DNA of 64,000 nt from Blepharisma japonicum (Eukaryota > Ciliophora > Heterotrichea > Heterotrichida > Blepharismidae). A program made the translations under genes and the position numbers. Below are positions 11,801-23,316 of this stretch, piece by piece. Positions within the stretch are counted from its first letter, which is position 1; each line of letters opens with the position of its first letter. The DNA lies in the NCBI GenBank assembly GCA_949751835.1, contig CATKHK010000019.1, positions 1 through 64,000 on the forward strand. Reading direction: 5' to 3'. The notes below the pieces were generated by a model. The model did not search any database, was not told the DNA's origin, and saw only the letters and a list, made by a program, of their open reading frames with translations.

Positions 11801-14800
11801 TAGCTTCTTCTTCAGTATATTGGACCTTGTGTGAGGTTAAGGAGGAAAGTGTTTGATATATTAGACATTCGAGCTGGCGCCAGATGGCTCTGATTGAATG
11901 GAGTTTTTCAACATCATCGACAATAGGGACTTTGTCTTTTTCTTTTACGAAAACAATCAGTTTGTTAAGCATTTTGAAGAGGTGCTGGGATTCAGCTGAA
12001 GTCATAGATGAAAATAGGTTAGGTCTGATTAAAGAAATCATTTGGTCTAGATGGTTCATGCTTTCATCATGGATGGCATCGTCTTCTTCAGAGTATATCT
12101 GCATAACTCGAGTTTTTTTGTTCAGACTGATTATGTGTCCTTGAGGCAAGGATCCGCCTTTTAAGGTGACATAGCTCCATTCTTGCAAGTGTTTGTCCAA
12201 AGGTGAATAGTTAGATGAGCACATTGTTAAAAAGCTTAATGAGCCAAGTCCTAAGTCATAGGAAAAAACATAGTTATTTTGCTCCAGACGTGTAAGCATA
12301 CTTTCAATAGAACTCAAAATTGCAGTGAGTACTTCTTGCTTCCACTTATTTCTCATGCACACTGCCTTCAAGAACTCTGATGCTTCATTACTCCAGATTC
12401 CTAGCTTGCTAAGGTTTGGTATAAACTCTTTGTCAGACTTAATGTGATAAGAATTCCTCATTCCTACAAAGGCCAGAAAAGTGCTCAGCCAGTCGTCTCT
12501 GATTTCTGGACTTAAATATTTGTCCATGAATTCTTTAGGAATTGACTGCCAAATCTGAGAAAACAATTGTGGAGTCAGCTGGGAAGGAACAATGCTTCTA
12601 ATAATCCTGAACGCAATGACTATAATAGTTTCTGAGGCCCCAAATAGCATATGGCGTAAGATTCCTTCAATGTATTCTGGCTTAGCAAGCACCTTGGTCA
12701 TGCCGTCTGAGCAGCAAGTTTGATATAAAACCCATAGCAAAGAAGCAATATAGTCATTTAAACTTGAGTCAACTTTTTGAGGGTTCAGCATTTCTTCAAC
12801 TGAAGCTGGAAGGTCATCGGTGTTTGGCAGTGCTTGGTGGAGCTCAGAATAATAGTCTCCGAATTTATTTGGGTAGTTATAAATGGCATTGAGCATCAAA
12901 AAGAAGTCAAGGTCTTTGGAAGGATTTATGAATTCTGAAGGAGTGTTTGGAAGGATTTTATCAGCATGGACAATTCCTGGCTTTTCAGGATCTGAAGAAG
13001 TCTCAAACAATTCAAGATAATTCAGTATTGAGTTCTGAGAAATCGGGCTAATTCCACGCTTCAGATGAGCAATCAAGTTCGGTACCTCAAAACTAACTTC
13101 TTCCATGGCCGCATAGAAATCCTTAGGAATCGTATTCATCAGCTTATGCTTGTAAATTTCGTCATATTCATCATCGCCGTATTCCTGAGCAACTTCATAG
13201 TTTTCTTTGATAATGAAATTTAGATAGCAAAAGAAATCAACCTGCCCAAGGCTATTTTTTAGTCTCTGCTCTTCTCTTAAGTCCTCAGCGATATCTGCAG
13301 TTTTCAGCTCTTCGATAGTCAAAATTCCTTTCATTGCTGGGTCAATTTTCAAGAACCAGTTCTCTACAAAGGCAATGGGGGATTCTACACCAGCAAGCTC
13401 AGAAATATCTGAAGGATAGAGATGCTTGAAGGTTTCTCTGAACTGGGTGACCCATTGCATCATAGGATTTCGATGAGGTTTCGCTTTAGACACTTCTCCT
13501 TGCATCCATAGCTCTCCTGAGCTGACTCTTTTCAATCTAAGTTTTGCGACGTCTCGTGGTGCCAAGTCAACTCTTTCCTTTGTCCTTACCCATGAAGCTT
13601 CGCCAAGTAGTAGCTCAGCAAACATTGTCTGTAGCTTGAATTTCTTGACCTCAGATAAGGTCTCTTGCATATATTTGTGTTCAGGTTTTCCAGCACAAGT
13701 ATATACAAGGTGCTTAAACAGAATTCATGCTGCTTGTCTTAAAAATTGTTTCCTTTCATTTCTTTTAGCCGTTTCTGTCGCATCTTGCTCTTTGACTAAA
13801 AATCTGCTATATGGGATAAAGATTGGCCTCAGTACAATAGGATTGTCTTCAATGACTTCAAGCTTTGATAAAATGCTGATGTTTTCTTTCGGGTCTGATC
13901 TTTTCACAAACAAGAATAAATTTTCCCCTTGCTCATTGATGTTGCCTTCAACTAATTCAAAGCCTTCTTCTTCGCACATTGTTCCAATAAAAATCTGCAC
14001 AATTGGCTTCTTATTAGCTTCTCCTCTTATTACTTCTAAACACAATTTTTGAGTGACTTCAGATTCTTGTCCGAACTCTCCTTCCAGTCTATTCACAGTG
14101 CTTAATGAAAAACACTCAGCGTTTTCAGGCTGATTTTCTTGGAATTCCTCTTCGTTGTGAACTTTAAGACTTGTAATGCAATTTGTGGGGTCAAATTTAT
14201 AAGAGACATATTCATTGATTTTTTGACCCTTTGACCACGTCAATAAGAAAGATAAGCTTTCGTGGAGCTTTAGATCGAGTAGCTTGTAGGAGTCAATATC
14301 TTCAAATGGAAAACTTAAAGCTTCAAAAGTCTTTAGATACATATGAGAAGCCTCTTGGCCTGTGCAATCTAGTTCTTTTACTTCTGATATCCTTAAATGA
14401 TTTAATAACAGCTGATACATCAAGAAAAACGATCTTTGAACGCATTTTTGGAGCTGACTGTCTACGCCTTCGAGATCTTTCAAATAATGCTTTTTTTTGC
14501 TTGAGCCATTAACCCTAAAAGCTTCTGAAAACATCCTCACAATTTGCCCTTTCAGTGCTTTGTGACTCCTCGATGAAATTTTGAACATATGCATAAGATA
14601 ATTAATACCAATAGTTCTTGCCATAGCCTGATTTCTCTTTTTATCAACCTCACTGAAATACTTCGTCAGCTCAGTTTTATTCTCTAGGAACTCAAAAATC
14701 AAGGCATTTACTTTGTTGAACTCTTTCTTCTCATCGTCTTGGTCTGCTGAATTGGATCTTCCAGGTCCCACTATTTTTAGAAGATTTCTTAGTCTATTGA

Positions 14801-17800
14801 CAGACTCTGCAGCTTGTTTTACTGATTTCCATTTATTTCCTTCTCTAAACTTGGCTTCTGGCCCTTTGCTTCCTGATATGATAGTGTCTGTTGTTTGTGC
14901 TCTTGCATAAGATGGAAAAGTGTTGACTGTAATTCTGTGGATTCCTAGCTCATTTAGAGCTTGCTTAAATTCACAGTGAATAAGGATGACGCATCTCTTT
15001 ATAATGTCTTTTGTTATTGAGGAGTAATCCACTTCAGCATTATTATCCATTAGTTCTTGCTTTTGTTGCTGAGCCCATTTTCTGATTTGGCAAGCTTGTC
15101 TTATAAGTCCTTTTAAGGTGGAGTCGCTGACTTCTTTAGGAGACTCAATTAAACTTCCTAGTACGTCAACAAAATCAAAGAAACTGCTATAGACAGCAAA
15201 AAGAGCACGCTCAGCTTGATCCATTTGAACTCCTCCTACAAGAGTATGAGGACCGACTGCACCAGCTTCTTTTTTCATGATGCTCCAAGCTTCATTAACT
15301 CTGTCACTCCCAGCTATCCACTCTTCTAGTATCAAATTTTCTGAGTATTGTGCGAGACTTGCAGCACTTGCTGTATAATTTGCAATATAACCGGCTAGTG
15401 TGAGTGCTTGATTAGGTTCTGCTGGCTTAAAGCCTGGCAGAGAGCTTTTTCTATCATTCATACTACCTTTCCTAAAGCTTAAAGATCCTGAATCGGCACC
15501 AGGTATGATCACTAAATTAACCAGATTTTCATCCAATTTTGGCCTTAATGACGGTAAAACCATTTTTTGGCATTTGTCTTGAATTCCATACTTAAATAAT
15601 GGATTTTTCAGCACTTCCAGTTCTTCATCGTTTTCGTCGCCCATTATCAGCTTTTTGCTAAACAAGACAATCAAGAAATTTGCAGCAACTCTTAAATGAT
15701 GAGTCCATGGGATAAAGACTTGGTCTGTTTCTGCTTCAATTTCGATATCTATTTTCCATCCATACAGATCTGTCGCTTCATTTGAGGTAAAATTAAAGAA
15801 AAGACTTGGACTGTCTACTGTAAATGGCTGGCGTGGGAAATTATTACCATCCCATTTTCCTATTAAATTTGTTTTATTTTCATCAGTAAAAAGCTCCAAG
15901 GCATTAACTTCTGGACTAATATTGCATTGGTTGTCGAATTTTAAGGAATATTTTATAGCATTAGGAATTTTGATTAGCTTGGTTTCTGATACATTTGTGC
16001 AAGGGTGGTTGCTTTCATATACTTGAGATTGGACTGCTGTTTTTTTCTTAGCTTGGCTTGGATCTTTTACACCTATAGAGTTCATGGTATTAATAATGTT
16101 CATTAATGGTTGAATTAGCAATGATAATGACTCTGTTGTAGTCTGTGATAAGCACAAAGCCAGCAATAAATTGGTGACCAAGCTTTCCAGTATAGTCTTG
16201 CGACCTCTTTCTTCTGCATTAGGCTCCATCACTTTTAGTCTGTCAACAAGTTGCTGTGTAGTGTTAAATAGTTTTTGAGTATATTTAATTAATAGCACCT
16301 GCCATTGGCCTTTGAAATCATCTCTTGCAGCTTTGGAAAGTAGCACTTTTTGGGCTGAATGCAAAAACTTCAAATAATAGCTGCTATCTTGTGCAGGATT
16401 TCCTGATAAGGATAAGTGTGACTGTTCTCCGCAGATGTCTAGCAATAGCTCCAATAGTTTTTCTACCTTTTCTGCAGTTTCTGAGACTTCTAAAGAAAAG
16501 GCAGCTGATAGATTAACAGGGATGCTCATCTTGTCAAATACTAGTTTCTGGATGTTTAGGTGAATATCGTGGAGCTTTTTCTTCGCTTTTGTGTCTTCTA
16601 AGCTTTTATTGATGTAGTCTAGTTTTGCCACTTGTGTAGGGTAGAACACTTCAAAGCCATGAATAAGTGTAAGGGAAGATTCTTTTTTGAGCGCATTGAG
16701 AGCGTCGAAGTCTTCTTTAGTTTGATACTCTCCTCCAAAATTAGTGACTTCTAACTCCAAAAAGTCTTGTAAAAGACCATATAAGATTTCTCTCAGTTCG
16801 TGAGTGATTCCAGTTTCTTCATCTTTGAGCTGTAAAAATAAGACTGTGAACAAATGAGATCTAATTAAACGCAAAAGGCAAACCCCAGCCCAAGCACATA
16901 GATGGAAATCCATTTTCTTCCAAACTTGCTCTTTAAGGAGCTGAAGAATGAATTTCAGCATTGACGTGAGCATATGAAAGACTTCAGGCTTGATTTCAAG
17001 GCACAATGGTTGCTGCTTACTCAGTTTTGCTTTGATAGGCTCAGAAGAAGGTTTCTCATTTAGTTTAAACACTTCAAAATAGGCTTCATTTAATTTATCT
17101 AGACATGCAAGCAGAAAGACTGACAATTCTTGAGCTGTTAACTTTGTAACATCAGCTTTTCCTTCAGCGATAATCCTGAATCTGCTGGACTTTAGAATGT
17201 CTCTTGGCCGAATAGGGAAAATTTGGACTTCTTCTCCTTGTTTTTCGTCCTCCTCTTCGTTTTCTTTTTTTTCTTCTTCTTTGTGAGGCACTAAGTGTGA
17301 CCCGATTGCATCTTGAGCTTCATCAGGGATTTCAGGCTCATTTAAAACTGTAACAAATTGGTTGGAACCTCCAAAACATGCTAGTAAATAAACTTCATCA
17401 GGTAAAGGTCCAAAAGGTGGTTTATTTTGTTTTTTCCCATTTAAGAAGAAAGTGATATTTTTATCCTCCATGTTAATCAAAATCCCAATTCTGTCGCCTT
17501 CTCCAAATCTAAATACATTTCCTGATCCTCTGTCGTTCATGTAAGCATCTCCATCCGCCTGAAGAGTATAGCAGTGCGCTCCAGAGCTTTTGCTTGTGAA
17601 GTTATTAAACTGAGCACCTGCAACTCCTAGCAGCAAGCAAGAGGAATTATTTCTGTCTATTTTGTATTCGTAGTAATGAATACCTGAGGTCAAACTTTGC
17701 TCTGAGAGCTGACATCCCCAGCCACTTGAGTCTGTTCTAGTCACTGATAGGTTTTCATTGCTGAGAGCAATATCTGGGCCTAATTTATTGGGGTTCCAAT

Positions 17801-18713
17801 TCATAAGAGTTTTTCTGCCGATTCCAGAACCTTCAAGATCTGATAGATTTTTAAGCAATGGCATCATCATAGAGCAAGCATTAGAAAAAGCTGGTGATTG
17901 GTCGAGCTCTAAAAACTTCTGTGCGACCGCCAGTGCACTCGATAAGTCTCCTTTCGACAGCGCCATCCCAAACAGCGGTGCAAGTGCCAACACAGAATCT
18001 GTTTCCGTCGCGCCTGCCGCGCTACCTTTAAGAACGCCTTCTAAAAACATTTTGACTGTATCAAGTCCTTTCAAAATTCCTCCATCATCAATATTCAGCG
18101 AAAGCGGTGTTAACTGTATCAAAATCCCAGTTATCGAATTCATGACCAGTCCAAAAATTTCATGATTTGTAGTTCCCACAACCCTCACCAAATTAATCAA
18201 AGTTTCGACTCCAAACTGCAGACCAATTTGTGCTGGGACTGGCAGCTCTTTTTTCTTCTTTTTTTGTTTTTCCTCTGAGCTCTGCGAGGATTTCATGAGT
18301 CTTCTTCTTTCACGCTCTTCTTGTCTGATAAGTCCTTCTTGTACTCGGCAAAGAGACTGGAGCTTTGTGCAGATGTCCTTGAAATCAGGGTCATCTTCTT
18401 TAGAAAGAAGCGAAAAAATTTCTGATTGAAGAGCGCTACGGAGATCTTCGTGCTTGTCAAAAACACGGTTTTCTTGGGCGTGGACAAAGGCAAATTTCAC
18501 TTCTTCCAGCTTTGTGTCGGCTGATGGGGCCTGACGGGGTTTGAGCACAGGAATTTCGTAGTTTGAGAGATCTTTGAGGGTGCTCAAGTAATTTGGCTGA
18601 TATAACTCATCGACTATTAAGGCTACTTCATCGTCTTCTCTGGAGCTCTTGGAAAGCTCGCTTTCTGTCAAACCTTTGACTCGTTCGCATAATGCTGAGC
18701 CTGTATTACCCAT
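5847..18713 (-). CDS. Giant HECT-type E3 ubiquitin ligase (4288 aa)
   Basis: One uninterrupted frame of 4289 codons once the single TGA at 13725-13727 is read as Trp. Reading TGA as stop would split it into 1662- and 2607-residue parts joined in frame by 18 codons. SPRY domains are visible at about 320-460 (SGWGCQ, LACFGGSNQ), 3358-3508 (SGWGCAVW, VCFGGSNQN) and 3565-3700. A UBA-like helix bundle lies at about 2384-2427 (LKSMGFNF). Three modules carry a WGYKF or YGWKI signature (about 900-990, 3024-3116 and near 3745), resembling CUB-like beta modules of large eukaryotic proteins. The HECT domain fills about 3920-4288, with catalytic Cys4243 in AHTCFFQLDLPPYSS forming the ubiquitin thioester. 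Substrates are unknown. About 45 Trp codons are TGG against one TGA. The start is the only upstream ATG; HERC- or HECTD4-like architecture is the closest comparison. Confidence 0.93.
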
Positions 18714-19035
18714 TATTATTTATAAAGCTATGGATGCAGCAATTTTAAGAGGATGAATTATGCAATTGCTGAGTAAATCAGGTATTAAACTTTATTGCAA
18801 GAAATCCGACATTTTGAAGTAGATTCTACAGAAAATCAGAAAGGTTAATGTCTATATAAGAGACATTTCTTACTTTTAATATAATAAATTAAGTTTTTCA
18901 GGCTTATTTAAATTAAGTATAAAAATAAGAAGGCTTAAGTTTTTTCAGGATTTTTCATTAAATGGTTGTGAATTGTGGTTATTCTGAATGGATTTGCAAA
19001 CTTTGTAAATCATATCTTATGATGATATCAAGTAA
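18714..19035. other. Divergent intergenic region, HECT / TPR-IQ gene
   Basis: A 322-bp AT-rich spacer between two divergent ATGs, so both promoters must lie here. No conserved element was recognised. A 30-residue frame at 18730-18822 is considered chance. Confidence 0.5.
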
Positions 19036-20904
19036 ATGGAAAAATTGACGAAAAGGCTATCTCTTTCAACTATTAAAGAAGCAGACATTTTAAGCTTAAA
19101 TAAGCTTGCATTAGAGCATCTGAAAACTGAAGAATATGAGTGCTCTCTGAATTATTTAGAGCAGTCTCTATTAAGCTTGAAAACCTTTAAGCCAAGTCAA
19201 TCCATAGACAAATTATCAGCAATTACATACAAAAATTTGGGCTGTTTTTACAAAAAGATCGGGAAATTACAAGAAGGAATTAATTGGTTTCTAAAAGCCC
19301 TTGAAATTGAGAAAAAAATCCCAAACCAATATATTAACGTTGCTGGAACTTATTTGAATATATGTTCAATTTTTTCACAATTAAAAAACCATGAAAAAGC
19401 CCTACAAAACGCACTTAAAGCTATAGAAATATTGCAGAATAATTATTCAGCGGAAATTAATATAGTAACAACTCTTGTAATAGCCCTTCACAATGCTGGT
19501 GTTGAATATGAGCATCTTTTTCAATTTGGAGATGCTCTGGAGTGTTATGAATCAGGACTAAAACTCAGCAAAGAGCATCTTGGTACTAAAAATAATCTAA
19601 CCATTGCTCTCAAAAAAAGCTTGGATGAGGTATCTGGGCAAGGTTCTCCTTTAAAAAATTCAAATAAACGAATAAGCAAAGGAACCTTTTTAAATGCTTC
19701 TTTAAACTATTCTTTATCAAGAGATATGAAAAAGTGAGGCTTAACTCCGAAAGCAGAAAAAAGCTCTCTTTTGAGAAATTTTAGTCAAGATAAAAGTAGC
19801 AAAAGATATATGATTGGGAGGAAAAGTAAAGAATCTCAAGAAAAAGTATTGAAAAAAGTAAATACTGATGTTAAAAATAGAACTTTTTCTGCTAGATGTC
19901 CGAAAGATACTATAAAGCCAGACGTGTATTGAAATAAAAACAGACTTTTATATAGCACAATAGATTCAAAAAAATCTGTAAGCACAAAGTCAAGTATTTC
20001 ATCATATTCTCCATCATTGAAAATGACAAAATTAAGAACTTATATCCTAGAAACTCCAAAAGTGTCAATTTTCGATTTTCCAGAAGAAAAATCTAGAGAA
20101 AAGTCAAAGCAATATGATATGAAATTGAAGAAAATTGATTTAATAAATTATAAGGAGCAAGAAAGAATTGCAGCAATCATGATCCAAGCATGATGAAGAG
20201 GAGTTTTGGCTCGGCGAAAGTTCAAAGAAAAATGACTGAGGTATAAGCTTAAAAATGCTGCAGCATTAGAAGCAAAAGCTAAATTTGAATTATCCCAAAT
20301 TAAAATCAAAATGAAGAAATATTTGAATAGAAATTATGAGGCACTAGACAAAAAGGCAGATAATTATATAGAAACTGAAAAGAAAATACTAAAACCCGAT
20401 AACAATAAAAGTATTGTAAAGGAAACACCCCAAGAAGTTAAATTCAAAAGTACTGAAAAGAAAATATTAAAGCCGGATTTTAGCAAAGATATTGAGAAAG
20501 AGAAATTTGGAGAACGAGTCAGCAAAGAAGTTGAAAATAAAATTATTGAATCAAATTCTGAAGTTATAAAAAAACAATTGCCTCATAAATTAGAAAATAA
20601 TAGCATCATTGAAAAGAAAAAACCTGAATGAAAATGTGATGGGGAAGCTGAAAAGAAAATAGACGACGCAAGTCATAGTAGAAAGAATGAAATTATGTTT
20701 CAAAATATCTTGAAAATTCAATCTAGTTTTCGCTCATTTCTTTGTAAGCAAAAATGCAAAAAAATAATTATTTCTATTAAAAAAATTCAAGCATCTGTGC
20801 GCATGTTTTTGATTCGAAGATTATATAAAAAAATTTTGTCAGCAATTATATTTATCCAATTATTTGTAAGAGCAAAAAATGAGAAAATTAATAAAAGCTT
20901 GTAA
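19036..20904 (+). CDS. TPR protein with C-terminal IQ motifs
   Basis: 622 aa with TGA as Trp; five in-frame TGA codons would otherwise break it. Residues about 15-190 form tetratricopeptide repeats (paired helices with NLG, GNFY-like and ALEIEK motifs), a protein-docking scaffold. The middle is basic and Ser-rich. An IQ calmodulin-binding motif begins near residue 378 (IMIQAWWRGVLARRKF), its two Trp encoded by consecutive TGA. Further IQ-like helices occur near 559 (KIQSSFRSFLCKQK) and 582 (KIQASVRMFLIRR). Between them is a repeated ETEKKILKPD-type segment. TPR plus IQ suggests a calmodulin-linked cytoskeletal or ciliary scaffold; this is inference. No ortholog is recognised. Confidence 0.8.
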
Positions 20905-21114
20905 ACGATAATATTAAATTATAATATCACTTAATATTCGCACTTAAACTTAATTATTTAAGAATTATATAAGAATTTTAAGTTATATAAAATGATCATT
21001 TTAAAAAAATGTATACTATAAAATGAAAATAATAAATCCATTCATTCAAACTTTAAAACCTTTGAGATATTTTATTGCGTATTTTATTTGATAAAAGCTG
21101 AGAGGCTAAAGAAT

Positions 21115-21119
21115 AAAAA
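21115..21119 (-). terminator. Pol III T-run terminator of 5S rRNA
   Basis: Five T residues on the minus strand, starting 5 nt after the predicted 3' end of the 5S RNA. This is the usual RNA polymerase III termination signal. Confidence 0.7.
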
Positions 21120-21124
21120 GGTTA

Positions 21125-21242
21125 GCTGTCAGCACGAGGGCTTCCCTGGCGGTCCCCCACCCAAGTACTAACCTCGCCTTATGCCGCTTAACTTCAGAGT
21201 TCGGATGGGATCTGGTGCGTTAGGCATAGTATGGCCGACAAC
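21125..21242 (-). rRNA. 5S ribosomal RNA
   Basis: The minus strand carries a 118-nt sequence with eukaryotic 5S landmarks: CCATCCGAACTCTGAAGTTAAG in the loop B to loop A region (split here as CCATCCGAAC and TCTGAAGTTAAG), then TAGTACTTGGGTGGGGGACC in the internal control region. The first nine bases (GTTGTCGGC) pair with the last nine (GCTGACAGC) to close helix I, using two G-U pairs, which fixes the ends. A T-run follows. It is a single gene within the window, between protein genes rather than in a visible tandem array. Confidence 0.95.
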
Positions 21243-21523
21243 AAGAAATTAACCTTTGTCTCCTATAAATATCACTTCTCAATTGAAAATATTCCTTAAA
21301 AAATATTCTTTAATATAAATTTCTTCTATTTCTTTTATTATTTTTCATTTATCTTTTAGATTAGTCTAATTTTATCATTTCATGTCAAAATTTTTGAGAT
21401 GCTGTTGATTTGACTTTAATTATTAAGACTTTTTCAAGAAAGCTATATTTAAGATTAAAATAATTTTCAAAATATTCCAAGTAAAAACATTTACCAATTT
21501 CCCTTATTTACACATGCAATTGC

Positions 21524-21733
21524 TTAGGATGAAATTTCGGCCTTTTTCACTTCTGCAACAATCATTTTCATAGCCTCCCTATATTCCATCACAACCATAC
21601 TAATTTCTCGATCAAAAATCTGAGTGACATGCTCAGTCCACCTTCCTCGAAGTTTCTCTATAAACTCAGCAACTGTGATACCAGGGTACATTGTGATAAA
21701 TTCACGAATTGTTTCCGCGCGAACTTTTTCCAT
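21524..21733 (-). CDS. Small unknown protein (69 aa), downstream of ODA docking gene
   Basis: The 69-residue product is not recognised. It has balanced composition, predicted helices (REFITMYP, VAEFIEKLRGRW, MVVMEYREAMKMIVAEV) and no signal peptide or membrane segment. The ATG lies 7 nt after the TAA of the docking-protein gene on the same strand, far too short for a normal promoter, so it is either read from a shared transcript or has a promoter inside the upstream gene. No 15- or 16-nt intron joins the two frames. Real status is supported by composition and a clean ATG-to-TAA frame, not by homology. Confidence 0.6.
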   Translation of the reverse strand: MEKVRAETIREFITMYPGITVAEFIEKLRGRWTEHVTQIFDREISMVVMEYREAMKMIVAEVKKAEISS

Positions 21734-21740
21734 TTTAAAA

Positions 21741-23315
21741 TTATTTTTTAGATCTGATTTTAGACTGTTTAAACTTGTTCTTCAATTGACTTTCAAGTTG
21801 TTGAGCCCTTTTTTCTGCTCTCTGTTTGAATTCTTCGGATGTAAGTGGCTTATCGTCTTCGATATCTTCTTCTTCATCCGAAATATCGTCTCTTACATTT
21901 GGAGCTTCAATTCTTGGCGGATTAGACGAAGGTGGTCCTTGCGGTCCTGGCATTGCGAACTCTCCTCTTCCTTTCTGCATTTGAAGCAGTGCATAAGCCT
22001 GGAAAATTTCGCTTGACCTTTGCTCAATCAAAGCTAAATATTGTTCCATGTTGCTTTCAGTCACATTATCACCCAGAAATTCATGGGCTAGCTGTGTTTG
22101 GCAGTCTATCCCAACGAATAATTTTTTAATTTCTTCTTTGAGGGCATTTACTGTTTTTAAGGCTTCTTGATATTTAAGCTCATACATTTCTGCTTTATTT
22201 GCATATTTATTCTGCTTTTCTTCTAGTGTGATTTTTTTCCTCTGCATGTGTTGGCCATCTTCTTTTCCTTTACAGCTAGTAATTTCAATTTGTAAATCTT
22301 GTATTTGCTTTTCAAGCATCTCTATATCATTGCTGAGCTCATTCACAAACTTAAATAGTGTGAAGTTTTTATCCTCAGCCCTTATGAAATTATTCACAAG
22401 CTCATCAATGTCTTGAATTCCAGTTGCAGCTTGTATTTTATTAAAAGCGTCTTCATATATTTTTACTCTTTCTGCTGTGAGTTGGCTTGGGCTTGCTTTT
22501 CCTCTTTTTCTTGCAGTGTCATCATCAGCTTTAGGTGCCTCTGTATGCTCTGCATGCTCCCTTTCTGCCTGCTTTAGCTTCAAGAAATCTTTCATTTTCT
22601 TGTCTTTTTCAATCAAAGTATTCAAATTTTTCCATTCTTTTTCGAACTCCATCTGTTCACGCTCTGCCTGCTGTTTCAGTGCTGCAAGCTGATCTTGAGC
22701 TCTATCTCTGTCTTCATAGGCCGAGTTAGCAGCTTCAATGATGTTTGCCATTTCCTTCCTTTTATTGTGGAGCTCTTTTTCGAGTTTTTGGTAAATTTTA
22801 TCAAAAATCACTCTTTCCCTTCTTAGGTTGTCGATCTCCTCTCTCAGCTTTTTGTTATGTGCGATCGCTTCATTGAATTTTTGGTTTGCTTTGTCAAGTC
22901 TGTTTTCCAATATCCGCATTTGCTTATTAAGAGCATTTGCTGTATCTCTACTTGCATTTATTCCGCCCATTTGATCTCTCTGTTTGAAAATTTTGTCTTG
23001 GATTATCTTGATATTTGATTCTAATTCTTTAATGCGCCTCTGCTCCACATCAATTTGGTCTTGATATGAACTTATAGGCTCAAGAACTGTGCTTGGCCTT
23101 GACGCGGGTCTTACTTCTTTAGTTTTTTGAAGATTGTTCAGATCGTCACTTAAAGCGTTATTTTCTTTCTTAAGCTTCTGGATCTGAGAACGCTGCTTTT
23201 TGATATGGCTTTGTACATCTTCAGTATATTGTCGGATGTCATTTGATATAAAGCGGATTTTTCGCTGGGCATCTGCAATGGCTTCTTGGGTGTTCTTAGG
23301 TTGAAAGTCTTCCAT
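21741..23315 (-). CDS. Outer dynein arm docking complex subunit, CCDC114/CCDC63-like
   Basis: A 524-aa protein that is coiled coil for most of its length. The segment at about residues 115-240 (MGGINASRD, LENRLDKANQKFNEA, LREEIDNLRRERV, IFDKIYQKLEKEL) is the hallmark of the CCDC63/CCDC114/ODA1 family. These proteins form the docking complex that fixes outer dynein arms every 24 nm on ciliary doublets. A low-complexity Pro-rich and acidic stretch near 460-490 precedes a basic tail. The ATG at 23315 is preferred: a GTG lies in frame 36 nt upstream, inside the preceding gene. Only one nucleotide separates this ATG from the TAA of the upstream SNARE-like gene, so the 5' UTR must overlap that gene. 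All Trp codons are TGG. Confidence 0.88.
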   Translation of the reverse strand: MEDFQPKNTQEAIADAQRKIRFISNDIRQYTEDVQSHIKKQRSQIQKLKKENNALSDDLNNLQKTKEVRPASRPSTVLEPISSYQDQIDVEQRRIKELESNIKIIQDKIFKQRDQMGGINASRDTANALNKQMRILENRLDKANQKFNEAIAHNKKLREEIDNLRRERVIFDKIYQKLEKELHNKRKEMANIIEAANSAYEDRDRAQDQLAALKQQAEREQMEFEKEWKNLNTLIEKDKKMKDFLKLKQAEREHAEHTEAPKADDDTARKRGKASPSQLTAERVKIYEDAFNKIQAATGIQDIDELVNNFIRAEDKNFTLFKFVNELSNDIEMLEKQIQDLQIEITSCKGKEDGQHMQRKKITLEEKQNKYANKAEMYELKYQEALKTVNALKEEIKKLFVGIDCQTQLAHEFLGDNVTESNMEQYLALIEQRSSEIFQAYALLQMQKGRGEFAMPGPQGPPSSNPPRIEAPNVRDDISDEEEDIEDDKPLTSEEFKQRAEKRAQQLESQLKNKFKQSKIRSKK

Positions 23316-23316
23316 T

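Noticed and set aside
13671-13735. A gene boundary inside the HECT region
   Set aside because: The apparent stop is TGA, the next 18 codons are open and in frame, and the downstream half supplies the catalytic HECT domain.
5847-18713. Many plus-strand frames of 60-140 codons inside the HECT gene
   Set aside because: They are antisense shadows of a single long coding frame with clear domains; none shows a recognisable motif.
18730-18822. A 30-residue frame starting MDAAILRGW in the divergent spacer
   Set aside because: It begins 17 bp from the HECT start and has no intron, motif or homology. It is short enough to arise by chance with TGA open.
21524-23315. Fusion of the 69-aa frame to the docking-protein gene through an intron
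   Set aside because: No 15- or 16-nt GT-AG interval bridges the two frames, and the small frame has its own ATG.
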